From the NCBI GenBank assembly GCA_902766125.1, contig CACXCG010000034.1:1-43899 (forward strand): 43,899 bases of DNA, given 5' to 3'. The notes under the pieces are model-generated. The model was not told the origin of the DNA, ran no database searches, and saw nothing but the letters and a program-made list of their open reading frames with translations. A program made the position numbers and the translations under genes. Positions 8,834 to 16,397 of this stretch are shown here, piece after piece (within the stretch, counting starts at the first letter, position 1; each line of letters starts with the position of its first letter). This DNA is from an uncultured Spirochaetaceae bacterium. Its GTDB lineage: Bacteria; Spirochaetota; Spirochaetia; Treponematales; Treponemataceae.

Positions 8834-8850
8834 TTGGCATAAAATCTGCT
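8834..8850 (+). promoter_or_regulatory. Sigma-54-like -24/-12 promoter before the sigma gene
   Basis: TTGGCATAAAATCTGCT aligns with the sigma-54 consensus TTGGCACGNNNNTTGCT with exact spacing: GG at the -24 position and GC at the -12 position, differing only at three less constrained positions. Transcription would start near 8861, leaving a 32-base leader with an AGGAGG site at 8881-8886. A sigma-70 reading (TTGGCA, 17 bases, TATGTA) is possible but its -10 is poor. No enhancer was recognised. Confidence 0.45.
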
Positions 8851-8892
8851 AATAGTTATGTAACACAATGCACTGTCACAGGAGGCTTTTGT

Positions 8893-9732
8893 ATGATTGA
8901 AGATGAACAGCTGGTAACGACTTACTTGAAAGAAATCAATTCAATTCCGCTTTTGACCCGCGAACAGGAAACGGAACTGGCTCAGAAAGCTGCACAGGGT
9001 GACAAAGCTGCCCGTGATGCAATTGTTAAGGCAAACCTGCGCTTTGTGGTAAATGTTGCAAAAAAATATCAGAATCACGGAATTGAAATCGCAGATCTTA
9101 TCAGCGAAGGAAATATCGGACTTCTTACTGCCATCGATCACTTTGACGTAACCAAAGGCTATCACTTTATTTCGTATGCAGTATGGTGGATCCGTCAGAG
9201 CATTCTGAAAGCAATCTGCGAAAAGAGCCGTGCAATCCGTCTGCCGCTTAACCGAGCAAATGAACTGGTTCAGATTGAAAAGACCCGCAAGACACTTGGT
9301 TCTCGCAAAACAGAAACTCAGGAAATTGAAGAAATTGCAGAAACGCTGGGCATGACCAGTCAGCATGTACGCGAAATGCTTGCAATCTCACGCGAAATGG
9401 TAAGCCTTGATGCTCCTGTTGCCGGTGTAGATAACGGTACATCTAGTCTTGGTGATTTTGTTGAAGACGAAAGCTACAGACAGCCTGAAGAAGCAACTAT
9501 TTCTGAGGCAATGAAAGATGATATTGATTCTGTGCTTGAAACGCTTAAGCCTAACGAAGCAAAAGTTCTTCGCCTGCGCTACGGCCTTGCAGACGGTAAG
9601 CCAATGTCTCTTAAAGAAGTAGGAGAAGCCTGTAGCCTTACTAAAGAAAGAATCCGTCAGATAGAAAAACGTGCTCTGGTACGCATGCAGCATCCTGCCC
9701 GTATGTCACGCCTTGAAGCATATGTCGCATGA
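8893..9732 (+). CDS. Group 2 sigma-70 family RNA polymerase sigma factor
   Basis: A 279-residue primary-like sigma factor without the long N-terminal region 1.1 of RpoD. Region 1.2 starts at residue ~5 (TTYLKEINSIPLLTREQE), region 2 contains LRFVVNVAKKY, DLISEGNIGL and the -10 reading helix FISYAVWWIRQSI, region 3 follows RLPLNR, and region 4.2 has the helix-turn-helix around SLKEVGEACSLTKERIRQIE. It directs RNA polymerase core to -35/-10 promoters. The small size suits an alternative, RpoS-like or 'sigma-43' type factor rather than housekeeping RpoD. An ideal AGGAGG ribosome site lies seven bases before the ATG. A sigma-54-like site stands upstream. The stop codon lies inside a 20-bp perfect palindrome. 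Confidence 0.9.
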   Translation: MIEDEQLVTTYLKEINSIPLLTREQETELAQKAAQGDKAARDAIVKANLRFVVNVAKKYQNHGIEIADLISEGNIGLLTAIDHFDVTKGYHFISYAVWWIRQSILKAICEKSRAIRLPLNRANELVQIEKTRKTLGSRKTETQEIEEIAETLGMTSQHVREMLAISREMVSLDAPVAGVDNGTSSLGDFVEDESYRQPEEATISEAMKDDIDSVLETLKPNEAKVLRLRYGLADGKPMSLKEVGEACSLTKERIRQIEKRALVRMQHPARMSRLEAYVA

Positions 9733-9771
9733 TTCAACATTTTCCTTCCATGGAAAATGTTGAATCATGCG
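9726..9771. repeat. 20-bp perfect inverted repeat over the sigma gene stop
   Basis: Arms at 9726-9745 and 9752-9771 are exact reverse complements with a six-base loop (TTCCAT). The left arm contains the last codons and the TGA of the sigma gene. There is no T run on either side, so it is not a standard terminator. It separates two convergent transcription units (sigma gene and recG). Confidence 0.9.
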
Positions 9772-9782
9772 TAAGAATTAGA

Positions 9783-9798
9783 GCGCGTGTCCATGCGC
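9783..9798. repeat. GCGC-type small hairpin
   Basis: GCGCGTGTCCATGCGC forms a six-pair stem with one G-T pair. It closely resembles the hairpin at 42731-42744 (GCGCATCCATGCGC), and TTAA or TAA follows in each case. Confidence 0.45.
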
Positions 9799-9843
9799 TT
9801 AATACACAAACTGTCATCCTTGAAAAATTTTGTGTGGCAGGAA

Positions 9844-12030
9844 TTAGTGTTTGCTAAGTGAACTGAATGCGTCGTAGCGTGCCTGGACCAGTGTATCTCT
9901 GTCGCGTTCAAAATCTGCAATAGAAAGTGTCAAAAATCCTGACTGCATGGTTCCGCTTACCTGACCGGGACCGCGCAATTTGAGGTCTTCTTCTGCAATG
10001 ACAAAACCGTCGGTGCTTTCGTGCAGTGCTTTCATGCGTGCAATGCCGTCTTCCGAGATGTTTTTATCGTAAATCAAAAAACAATAGGACTGGTCTGTTC
10101 CCCGTCCCACTCGTCCGCGAAGCTGATGCAGTTCGGCAAGACCAAAACGGTCGGCGTGTTCTATCACCATGCAGGTTGCATTTGCCACATCAACACCAAC
10201 TTCTACAACAGTGGTTGCAACAAGGATCTGTACCGAACCGTCCCTGAACTGCGAAAGAATTTTATTCTGTTCATCTTCTTCAATTTTTGAATGAACCAGT
10301 GCACAGTTTACACCGGGATACACCTGCGTGCGTAAGTATTCGTACATATCTTCTGCAGATTTTAATCTGATGTTTGAAGTTCCGTCGTCTTCTGCTATGC
10401 GTGGATACACAAAGTATGCCTGATGTCCCTGTGAAAGTTCTTTGCGTACTGCTTCGTATACATTCTGTTCGTGACCCATGACGCTTAAGTATGTGCGTAC
10501 CGGTTTTCGTCCTGTGGGCATGGTGTGTATAACACTTACATCTAAGTCACCAAAGACTGTCAGTGCCAGCGTCTGCGGAATGGGAGTTGCACTCATCATT
10601 AAAAGAGAAGGGGTATATACCCGCTGTTTTTCTGCAGTTCCGGCAGAAAGTCTTCCCTTTGCAATTATTGATTCCCGCTGCGTAACGCCAAAGCGGTGCT
10701 GTTCGTCTATGACGGCAAGCCGTAATGATTTGTATACAGTTCCCTGAGAAAAAAGTGCATGTGTTCCTATAACAATCTGAATGTCACCTTTTTTAAGTGA
10801 AGCAAGCAGCAGTTCTCTTCCCGCAGATTTTAAATTACCTGTCAGAAATGCAACTTTTACATCCAGTGCTTCCAGAAGGCGTGAAGCATTTTCTGCGTGC
10901 TGTCGTGCAAGCAGTTCGGTGGGAGCCATAAACGCACATTGTCCGCCGTAGTCTATTACGCGCAGGCAGACAAAAAAGGCAACCAGAGTTTTACCCGCAC
11001 CGACATCGCCCTGCAGTAAGCGCTGCATGCTGAACGGATTTTTTTCAAGTGTTTCTGCATTTTTTATAAGCTCATTGCGTTCTTCTTCGCTTTTGTCAAT
11101 TTCGTCATTCATGCAGGTAATGGCTTTCATCTGATCATCTGTCAGTGTAAACGTAAGCCGCTGGTACAGCTGTTTTTGACGCGGAGAAAGATTTTGTTCA
11201 AATGTTTTCTGTATGTTCTGTGTGTTTTCTTCTGGCGGAATCTGACTTGTTACGGTTCCCTGTTCAAAGACAGCGGTTTCAGAAACAGTCGGTAATGTTC
11301 CGCGGTGAGACAGAGTTCGCTCTGCAAGTTTTTTTTCAAACTGAAACAGTTCTTCGTAAATGAGTGTGTGCCGTGCATTTTCTATTTCATTTAGATTCTG
11401 TGCTTCGTGAATTAAACGGACTGCATCTTTTTTGTGCAGCAGGTTTCTCTGGGTAATGATGTCCTCTGGAATTTCATCGTCGATTGTTTTTGCATACTGT
11501 TTAAGTGCCTGTGCAATTGTTTTTCTGAACGTCTTTTGCGAAAGACCTTCGGTTAGCGGGTAGACGGGAATGATGCCGCTTCCGGGAATAACACTGTCTT
11601 CGTATTCAGAAAGGTCTCCGTCATCTGCAATCTTTACTGCTTCAAACGCCGTGCTCTGCAGACTGTTGTATTTAACTTCAAATTTACCGGTAACTGAAAT
11701 AATGCTTCCTTCGGGTAACGACTCTTTTAAAAAACTTCGGTTAAAGGCAATAAGCCATGCATCTGCAGTACCGTCGGTAACGGCAATTTTAAGCGTTTTC
11801 ATGCGGCCGTATCCAAACCATTCATGCGACATTACTTTGCAGATGGTATGAACTTTTGCACTTGCAAACTGATTAAGCGGAATGCGGTGCGTTCTGTCTT
11901 CGTAGGTTCTGGGATACGCAGTCAGTAAGTCAGCAACGGTAAATATGTTGAGCTTAGCAAACTGTCTGGCACTTGCCGGACCAACACCAGAAAGCGTTTC
12001 GACCGGAGTTTCAATGTTGCTCAGTATCAT
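9844..12030 (-). CDS. recG: ATP-dependent DNA helicase RecG
   Basis: A 728-residue superfamily 2 helicase that remodels stalled replication forks and Holliday junctions. The wedge/OB domain is in the first ~190 residues, including an early helix-hairpin segment (LSGVGPASARQFAKLNI) and PRTYEDRT. Helicase motifs follow: Walker A GDVGAGKT near residue 343, AIDEQHRFGV-type motif II written VIDEQHRFGV, SATPIPQTLAL as motif III, and VEVGVDV and QLRGRVGR as motifs V and VI. Length and order are typical. It begins three bases after yggT ends, so it is the last gene of a dnaE-yggT-recG unit; recG and dnaE linkage suggests coupling of replication and fork rescue. Confidence 0.97.
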   Translation of the reverse strand: MILSNIETPVETLSGVGPASARQFAKLNIFTVADLLTAYPRTYEDRTHRIPLNQFASAKVHTICKVMSHEWFGYGRMKTLKIAVTDGTADAWLIAFNRSFLKESLPEGSIISVTGKFEVKYNSLQSTAFEAVKIADDGDLSEYEDSVIPGSGIIPVYPLTEGLSQKTFRKTIAQALKQYAKTIDDEIPEDIITQRNLLHKKDAVRLIHEAQNLNEIENARHTLIYEELFQFEKKLAERTLSHRGTLPTVSETAVFEQGTVTSQIPPEENTQNIQKTFEQNLSPRQKQLYQRLTFTLTDDQMKAITCMNDEIDKSEEERNELIKNAETLEKNPFSMQRLLQGDVGAGKTLVAFFVCLRVIDYGGQCAFMAPTELLARQHAENASRLLEALDVKVAFLTGNLKSAGRELLLASLKKGDIQIVIGTHALFSQGTVYKSLRLAVIDEQHRFGVTQRESIIAKGRLSAGTAEKQRVYTPSLLMMSATPIPQTLALTVFGDLDVSVIHTMPTGRKPVRTYLSVMGHEQNVYEAVRKELSQGHQAYFVYPRIAEDDGTSNIRLKSAEDMYEYLRTQVYPGVNCALVHSKIEEDEQNKILSQFRDGSVQILVATTVVEVGVDVANATCMVIEHADRFGLAELHQLRGRVGRGTDQSYCFLIYDKNISEDGIARMKALHESTDGFVIAEEDLKLRGPGQVSGTMQSGFLTLSIADFERDRDTLVQARYDAFSSLSKH

Positions 12031-12033
12031 GGC

Positions 12034-12624
12034 TTAGAACGGAATGGCTGCAATCAGTTTTGTAAGCCATGCGACAAGAACGTTACCTGCAACAAGGACA
12101 ATCAAAAGCATGATAAGGGCCGTTATAAGCGCTGACTGGTAAGATATGGTTTTGCCGCGGGTAAACAGTGAACTCATGCGGTAGACGATGGGCTTTATGG
12201 TGTAGTCAATCTGTGAAAGAATTACATTTCCTGAATCGTTTTTGTTAACTGCAAGCAGAATGACGCGCACTAACAGAAGCAGCATAAAAAACAGAATGAT
12301 GGAATGAATCATAACCCACACAATCTGAACAATAAGCGAAAGTATAATTCCTACCGAAATAACTCCCTGATGAGAAAAGTGCGTCAGAAGCATGGACGTT
12401 GCGCTTAACAGACACAGCCCCAGTGCCGGTGAAAAATTAAAGCTTCCGATGGTAAGCCATTTTATGTTGCGGAATAAGTTTAAATACGGGTCGCAGATGG
12501 CAGCAAGTGCATTGGTAATCTTGTTGTACGACATTCCGGGAATCCACGTTAAGATGATTCGTATAAAACATAAGAATGTGTACAAAGAAATCAGTGAAGA
12601 AATAATGCGCAATGTTACTGCCAT
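12034..12624 (-). CDS. yggT: YggT-family integral membrane protein
   Basis: A 196-residue protein with about four to five hydrophobic segments, made of two YggT repeats: residues ~1-80 (with the family signature FIRIILTWIPG, then IRKWLTIG-like 'LNLFRNIKWLTIG') and ~90-185 (LLLVRVILLAVN). YggT proteins are small membrane proteins, linked in other bacteria to osmotic or potassium homeostasis and to cell-division loci; their biochemical function is unknown. It lies 21 bases downstream of dnaE and three bases before recG. Confidence 0.85.
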   Translation of the reverse strand: MAVTLRIISSLISLYTFLCFIRIILTWIPGMSYNKITNALAAICDPYLNLFRNIKWLTIGSFNFSPALGLCLLSATSMLLTHFSHQGVISVGIILSLIVQIVWVMIHSIILFFMLLLLVRVILLAVNKNDSGNVILSQIDYTIKPIVYRMSSLFTRGKTISYQSALITALIMLLIVLVAGNVLVAWLTKLIAAIPF

Positions 12625-12645
12625 ATCGTACTCCTGTTAAACCGG

Positions 12646-15600
12646 TTATTCAATCCACGCATCCGAAACAAGCGGAATATCCTTTAGCTGCTGAAGGAAT
12701 TCTTTTGTCGCAGGAACGGAAAGCTGAGCGTTTGCCTTTACTACATACGGAATTCCTTTTGCATCCATATGAAAATATACTGAACAAGTGCCCTGTTCGC
12801 CAAATAAAAAATCACATAACGGACGTAATTTTTTTTCATCTTCTAATCCGTTTTCAAGCTGAATGTGCACTTTTGAAAACGTTTTTTCTTTTAGTTCTTC
12901 AGGATTTTCCAGACTGTCAACCAGGAAACTGCCGTTTTCCCGCGAGCCGTCAACTTTTCCCTTGAATGCATAGATTCCGTCGGTAATAATTTTGTCTTTC
13001 AGCTGTTCCCACACTTTGGGGAAGAACGTAACGTCAAACTGTCCGCTGTAATCGGTCAGCTTTGCAAATGCCATTGCATCGCCTTTTTTGGTGTTGATGG
13101 TGCGCAGTTCCTGAATCATGCCCACGGTAATGTATGTTCTTCCGGTGTCCTTTGCTTTCCATGGACTTACGCCGCTTGCAGCCAGTGCATCTTTGTGTGC
13201 CTTGTCTTCTTTTGCTGCCTGTTCAAAGTTCTGGCTTGTGAGCGTTACTGATTTTTCTATTACGTCACGCCATTCGTCCAGTGGGTGTCCGGAAACATAA
13301 CAGCCTATAAGCTGTTTTTCCATGTTGAGCATTTCCATCTTGGGATACTCTTCAATTTCGTCAAACTTGTAGTCAACAAATTCCTGAATGCCTGCATCTT
13401 CAAACAGACTTGCCTGTCCGCTTTCAGAACCGCTCTTCTTTTTGTTTTCGTAGGCGATAACGCGTTCGTAGTTTAAAGCAAGAGTTGCACGGTTTTTATC
13501 CAGATGGTCAAAGCCACCAGTTTGAATTAAAACTTCCATAGCTCGTTTGTTTACAACATGAAAGTCAATTCTGTCTGCAAAGTCCATGAAGCTTTTGAAA
13601 GGACCGTTAGCATCTCGTTCCTGTACAATTGCTTCTGCTGCACTTTGACCTAACCCTTTAATGCCCATAAGACCAAATACAATGCGGCCGTCAACAACAT
13701 CAAATACAACAGCAGAACGGTTTACATCCGGCGGGTCTACAGGAATACCCATCTTGCGTGCTTCTTCAATGTAGGCGGGAAGTTTATCTGTAGAAGTAAT
13801 TTCGTTGGTAAGGTTTGCTGCCATGAACTCTGCAGGGCGGTTTGCCTTAAGCCAGCCGGTTCTGTATGCAACAACTGAATATGCCGCAGCGTGAGATTTG
13901 TTAAAACCATAGCCTGCAAACGGAACCATGATGTCAAAGATTTCATCTGCATGTTCTTTTGAAAATCCCTCTTTGATAGCGCCGTCTTCGAATTCCTTTT
14001 TCTTACCCATAAGGACTTCGAGTTTTTTCTTACCCATTGCACGACGCAGCATGTCTGCACCACCAAGAGAAAATCCTGCAATGCGCTGCGCAACCTGCAT
14101 AACCTGTTCCTGGTAGACCATAACACCGTATGTTTCTTTAAGAATGTCTTCAAGACACGGGTCGGGGTAGTGTATTGTTTCGGGTTTCCATTTACCGTCA
14201 ATGTAGTTGGGAATGTAGTCCATTGGTCCGGGACGATACAGTGCGTTCAAAGCAACCAGTTCTTCAAGCCTGCGCGGTTTTGCCTGACGAAGAATTTTCT
14301 GCATGCCCGGAGATTCAAACTGGAAGACTGCAACAGTGTCGCCTCTGCTGAACAGGTCAAAGGTTTTTTCGTCACTGTCACTGATGTTTTCAATGCTGAA
14401 TTTTTCTTCGCCTGGTTTTAAGTGCCGGTTGATAATGTCTTCTGCGTAACGGATAAGAGAAAGCGTCTTTAGTCCAAGGTAGTCAAACTTAACCAGTCCG
14501 CACGGTTCAATAATATCCATGGTGTACTGAACGCCTTTTGTGCCTGTCTTTGAATCCATGAACACAGGTGCCCAGTCGGGTAACGCCGTAAGACCAATTA
14601 CCATTCCTGATGCATGTAAGCCCGTCTGACGGTTTATGCCTTCAAGTTTAAAACAAAGTTCAAACAGTTTCTGATATTTCGGGTCATCTTTGTAGGGAAT
14701 AAGCTGTCCGTTATCTGGATGATCTTCGTCCGGAGGAGTGAATGCGTCTTTAAACTTAGCCTTAGGATTGTCGGGTACACATTTTTTTAAAACATTTACT
14801 TCGGAAAGAGGAATATCAAGTACGCGTCCCACATCTGCAATACATGCTTTGGGTTTGAGTGTTCCGAAGGTAACAATATGACCTACTTGTTCATCTCCAT
14901 ACAAGTCAATGGTGTGTTCAATAATTCTTTGTCTGAATTCGAAGTCCATGTCAACGTCAAAGTCAGGCATTGAAACACGTTCGGGGTTTAGAAAGCGTTC
15001 AAAAATTAATTTATAGCGGAATGGGTCAATGTCGGTTATGGTCATTGCATAAGCAACAAGACTACCTGCACCGGAACCACGTCCCGGTCCTATGGGGATA
15101 CCGTTTTGCTTTGACCAGTTGATGAATTCCCACACGATAAGGAAGTAGCCGGAAAATCCCATGCCAAAGATAATGCCCAGTTCGTATTCTGCACGTTCAC
15201 GGATTTCGGGAGTGATTTCCTTGTAGCGTTTCTTTAAACCTTCTTCAACCAGATAGCGTACGTAATCGTCCTGATTTTTTGTGTAGTCTTCGTGTTTTTG
15301 AAATTCTTTTGGAAGTTCAAAGCGTGGAAGACAAGATTTTAATTCCTGCGTTTTATACTGATGAATGGTTAGGTCGCACATGTTGGCAATTTTGAGTGTG
15401 TTTTCCATTGCCTCTGGACACTGCGGAAATAAGAGAGCCATTTCATCTTCTGTTTTCATGTACCACTGGTCACCGTCAAAGTGCATGCGGTTGCGGTCTT
15501 TCATGAGTTTTTTTGTTCCAATGCAAACGAGTGCATCCTGGGCTTCAGCGTCGTCGCGGTTACAGTAGTGAATGTCATTGGTCACTACCAGCGGAATGTC

Positions 15601-16254
15601 CAGATCACGGGCAAGTTTTACCAGTTTTGGTGCAACTTCTTTTTGTTCTTCAAGTCCGTGATCCTGCAACTCTATGTAGTAGTGGTCCGGTCCAAACAGT
15701 TCTTTATATTTTTTTGCCGTTTCGTAAGCTCGTTCTGTGTCATTGTTTTCAAGCGCTTTGGGAACTTCTCCCTGAATACAAGCCGAAAGGCAAATAAGTC
15801 CTTCGTGATATTTCTGCAAAAGTTCGAAGTCAATGCGCGGCTTGTAGTACATGCCTTCGGTGTATGCAATAGAAGAAAGCCAGCACAGATTTTTGTAGCC
15901 GGTCTGATTTTGTGCAATTAAAATAAGGTGATAGTAATAGGACTGCTTTCCGTTTTTTTGATAGGGCAGCGGATTTTTTTCAAGGTGACTTCCTTCTGCA
16001 ACATAAAACTCTTCTCCGCACAACGGATTGATGCCGTTTACGTGACACAGTTTTTCAAAGTTCAGGATTCCAAACATGTTACCGTGGTCAGTAAGGGCAA
16101 GGGCTTTCATGTTAAGCTGTTTTGCTTTGGCAACCAGTGTGTCTATTTTACTTGCGCCGTCCAGAAGTGAATAATCTGAGTGAACATGCAGGTGCACGAA
16201 TTTGCTTTCTGGAGTTCCTTCAGGGGCAGGAGGAAATTCATGATAGTCAGCCAT
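12646..16254 (-). CDS. dnaE: DNA polymerase III alpha subunit
   Basis: The replicative polymerase, 1202 residues from the chosen start. The PHP domain opens with FVHLHVHSDYSLLDG near residue 17. The palm of the C-family polymerase holds the catalytic acidic motif PDFDVDMDFE, and downstream motifs include GRGSGAGSLVAY, YQEQVMQ and GYGFNKSHAAAYS. A helix-hairpin-helix region and an OB fold (TVGMIQELRTINTKKGDAMAF) follow, and the tau-binding tail ends the protein. This is the DnaE1 type without a proofreading exonuclease. The frame is open 20 codons further upstream (to 16314), but an AAAGGAGA ribosome site sits just before the Met at 16254. It heads the dnaE-yggT-recG unit. Confidence 0.97.
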   Translation of the reverse strand: MADYHEFPPAPEGTPESKFVHLHVHSDYSLLDGASKIDTLVAKAKQLNMKALALTDHGNMFGILNFEKLCHVNGINPLCGEEFYVAEGSHLEKNPLPYQKNGKQSYYYHLILIAQNQTGYKNLCWLSSIAYTEGMYYKPRIDFELLQKYHEGLICLSACIQGEVPKALENNDTERAYETAKKYKELFGPDHYYIELQDHGLEEQKEVAPKLVKLARDLDIPLVVTNDIHYCNRDDAEAQDALVCIGTKKLMKDRNRMHFDGDQWYMKTEDEMALLFPQCPEAMENTLKIANMCDLTIHQYKTQELKSCLPRFELPKEFQKHEDYTKNQDDYVRYLVEEGLKKRYKEITPEIRERAEYELGIIFGMGFSGYFLIVWEFINWSKQNGIPIGPGRGSGAGSLVAYAMTITDIDPFRYKLIFERFLNPERVSMPDFDVDMDFEFRQRIIEHTIDLYGDEQVGHIVTFGTLKPKACIADVGRVLDIPLSEVNVLKKCVPDNPKAKFKDAFTPPDEDHPDNGQLIPYKDDPKYQKLFELCFKLEGINRQTGLHASGMVIGLTALPDWAPVFMDSKTGTKGVQYTMDIIEPCGLVKFDYLGLKTLSLIRYAEDIINRHLKPGEEKFSIENISDSDEKTFDLFSRGDTVAVFQFESPGMQKILRQAKPRRLEELVALNALYRPGPMDYIPNYIDGKWKPETIHYPDPCLEDILKETYGVMVYQEQVMQVAQRIAGFSLGGADMLRRAMGKKKLEVLMGKKKEFEDGAIKEGFSKEHADEIFDIMVPFAGYGFNKSHAAAYSVVAYRTGWLKANRPAEFMAANLTNEITSTDKLPAYIEEARKMGIPVDPPDVNRSAVVFDVVDGRIVFGLMGIKGLGQSAAEAIVQERDANGPFKSFMDFADRIDFHVVNKRAMEVLIQTGGFDHLDKNRATLALNYERVIAYENKKKSGSESGQASLFEDAGIQEFVDYKFDEIEEYPKMEMLNMEKQLIGCYVSGHPLDEWRDVIEKSVTLTSQNFEQAAKEDKAHKDALAASGVSPWKAKDTGRTYITVGMIQELRTINTKKGDAMAFAKLTDYSGQFDVTFFPKVWEQLKDKIITDGIYAFKGKVDGSRENGSFLVDSLENPEELKEKTFSKVHIQLENGLEDEKKLRPLCDFLFGEQGTCSVYFHMDAKGIPYVVKANAQLSVPATKEFLQQLKDIPLVSDAWIE

Positions 16255-16341
16255 TTGTTCTGCTTCTCCTTTTTTTATAGTGATGCTTTTCAGTATACCT
16301 TCTGTCAGTATCATCTGGTGACAGATATTGCTGCGTAATAC

Positions 16342-16371
16342 AAAAAAGGCACCGCAAATTCATGCAGTGCC
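16342..16371 (-). terminator. Terminator of the beta-helix lipoprotein gene
   Basis: On the minus strand GGCACTGCA pairs with TTGCGGTGCC (one G-U pair) and is followed by six U (plus strand 16342-16347). It lies 27-50 bases past the lipoprotein stop and isolates that gene from dnaE. Confidence 0.9.
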
Positions 16372-16397
16372 TAGTATATAGGAAAAAACTTTTTTTG

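Noticed and set aside
9726..9771. Long palindrome as an intrinsic terminator
   Set aside because: No T run follows on either strand.
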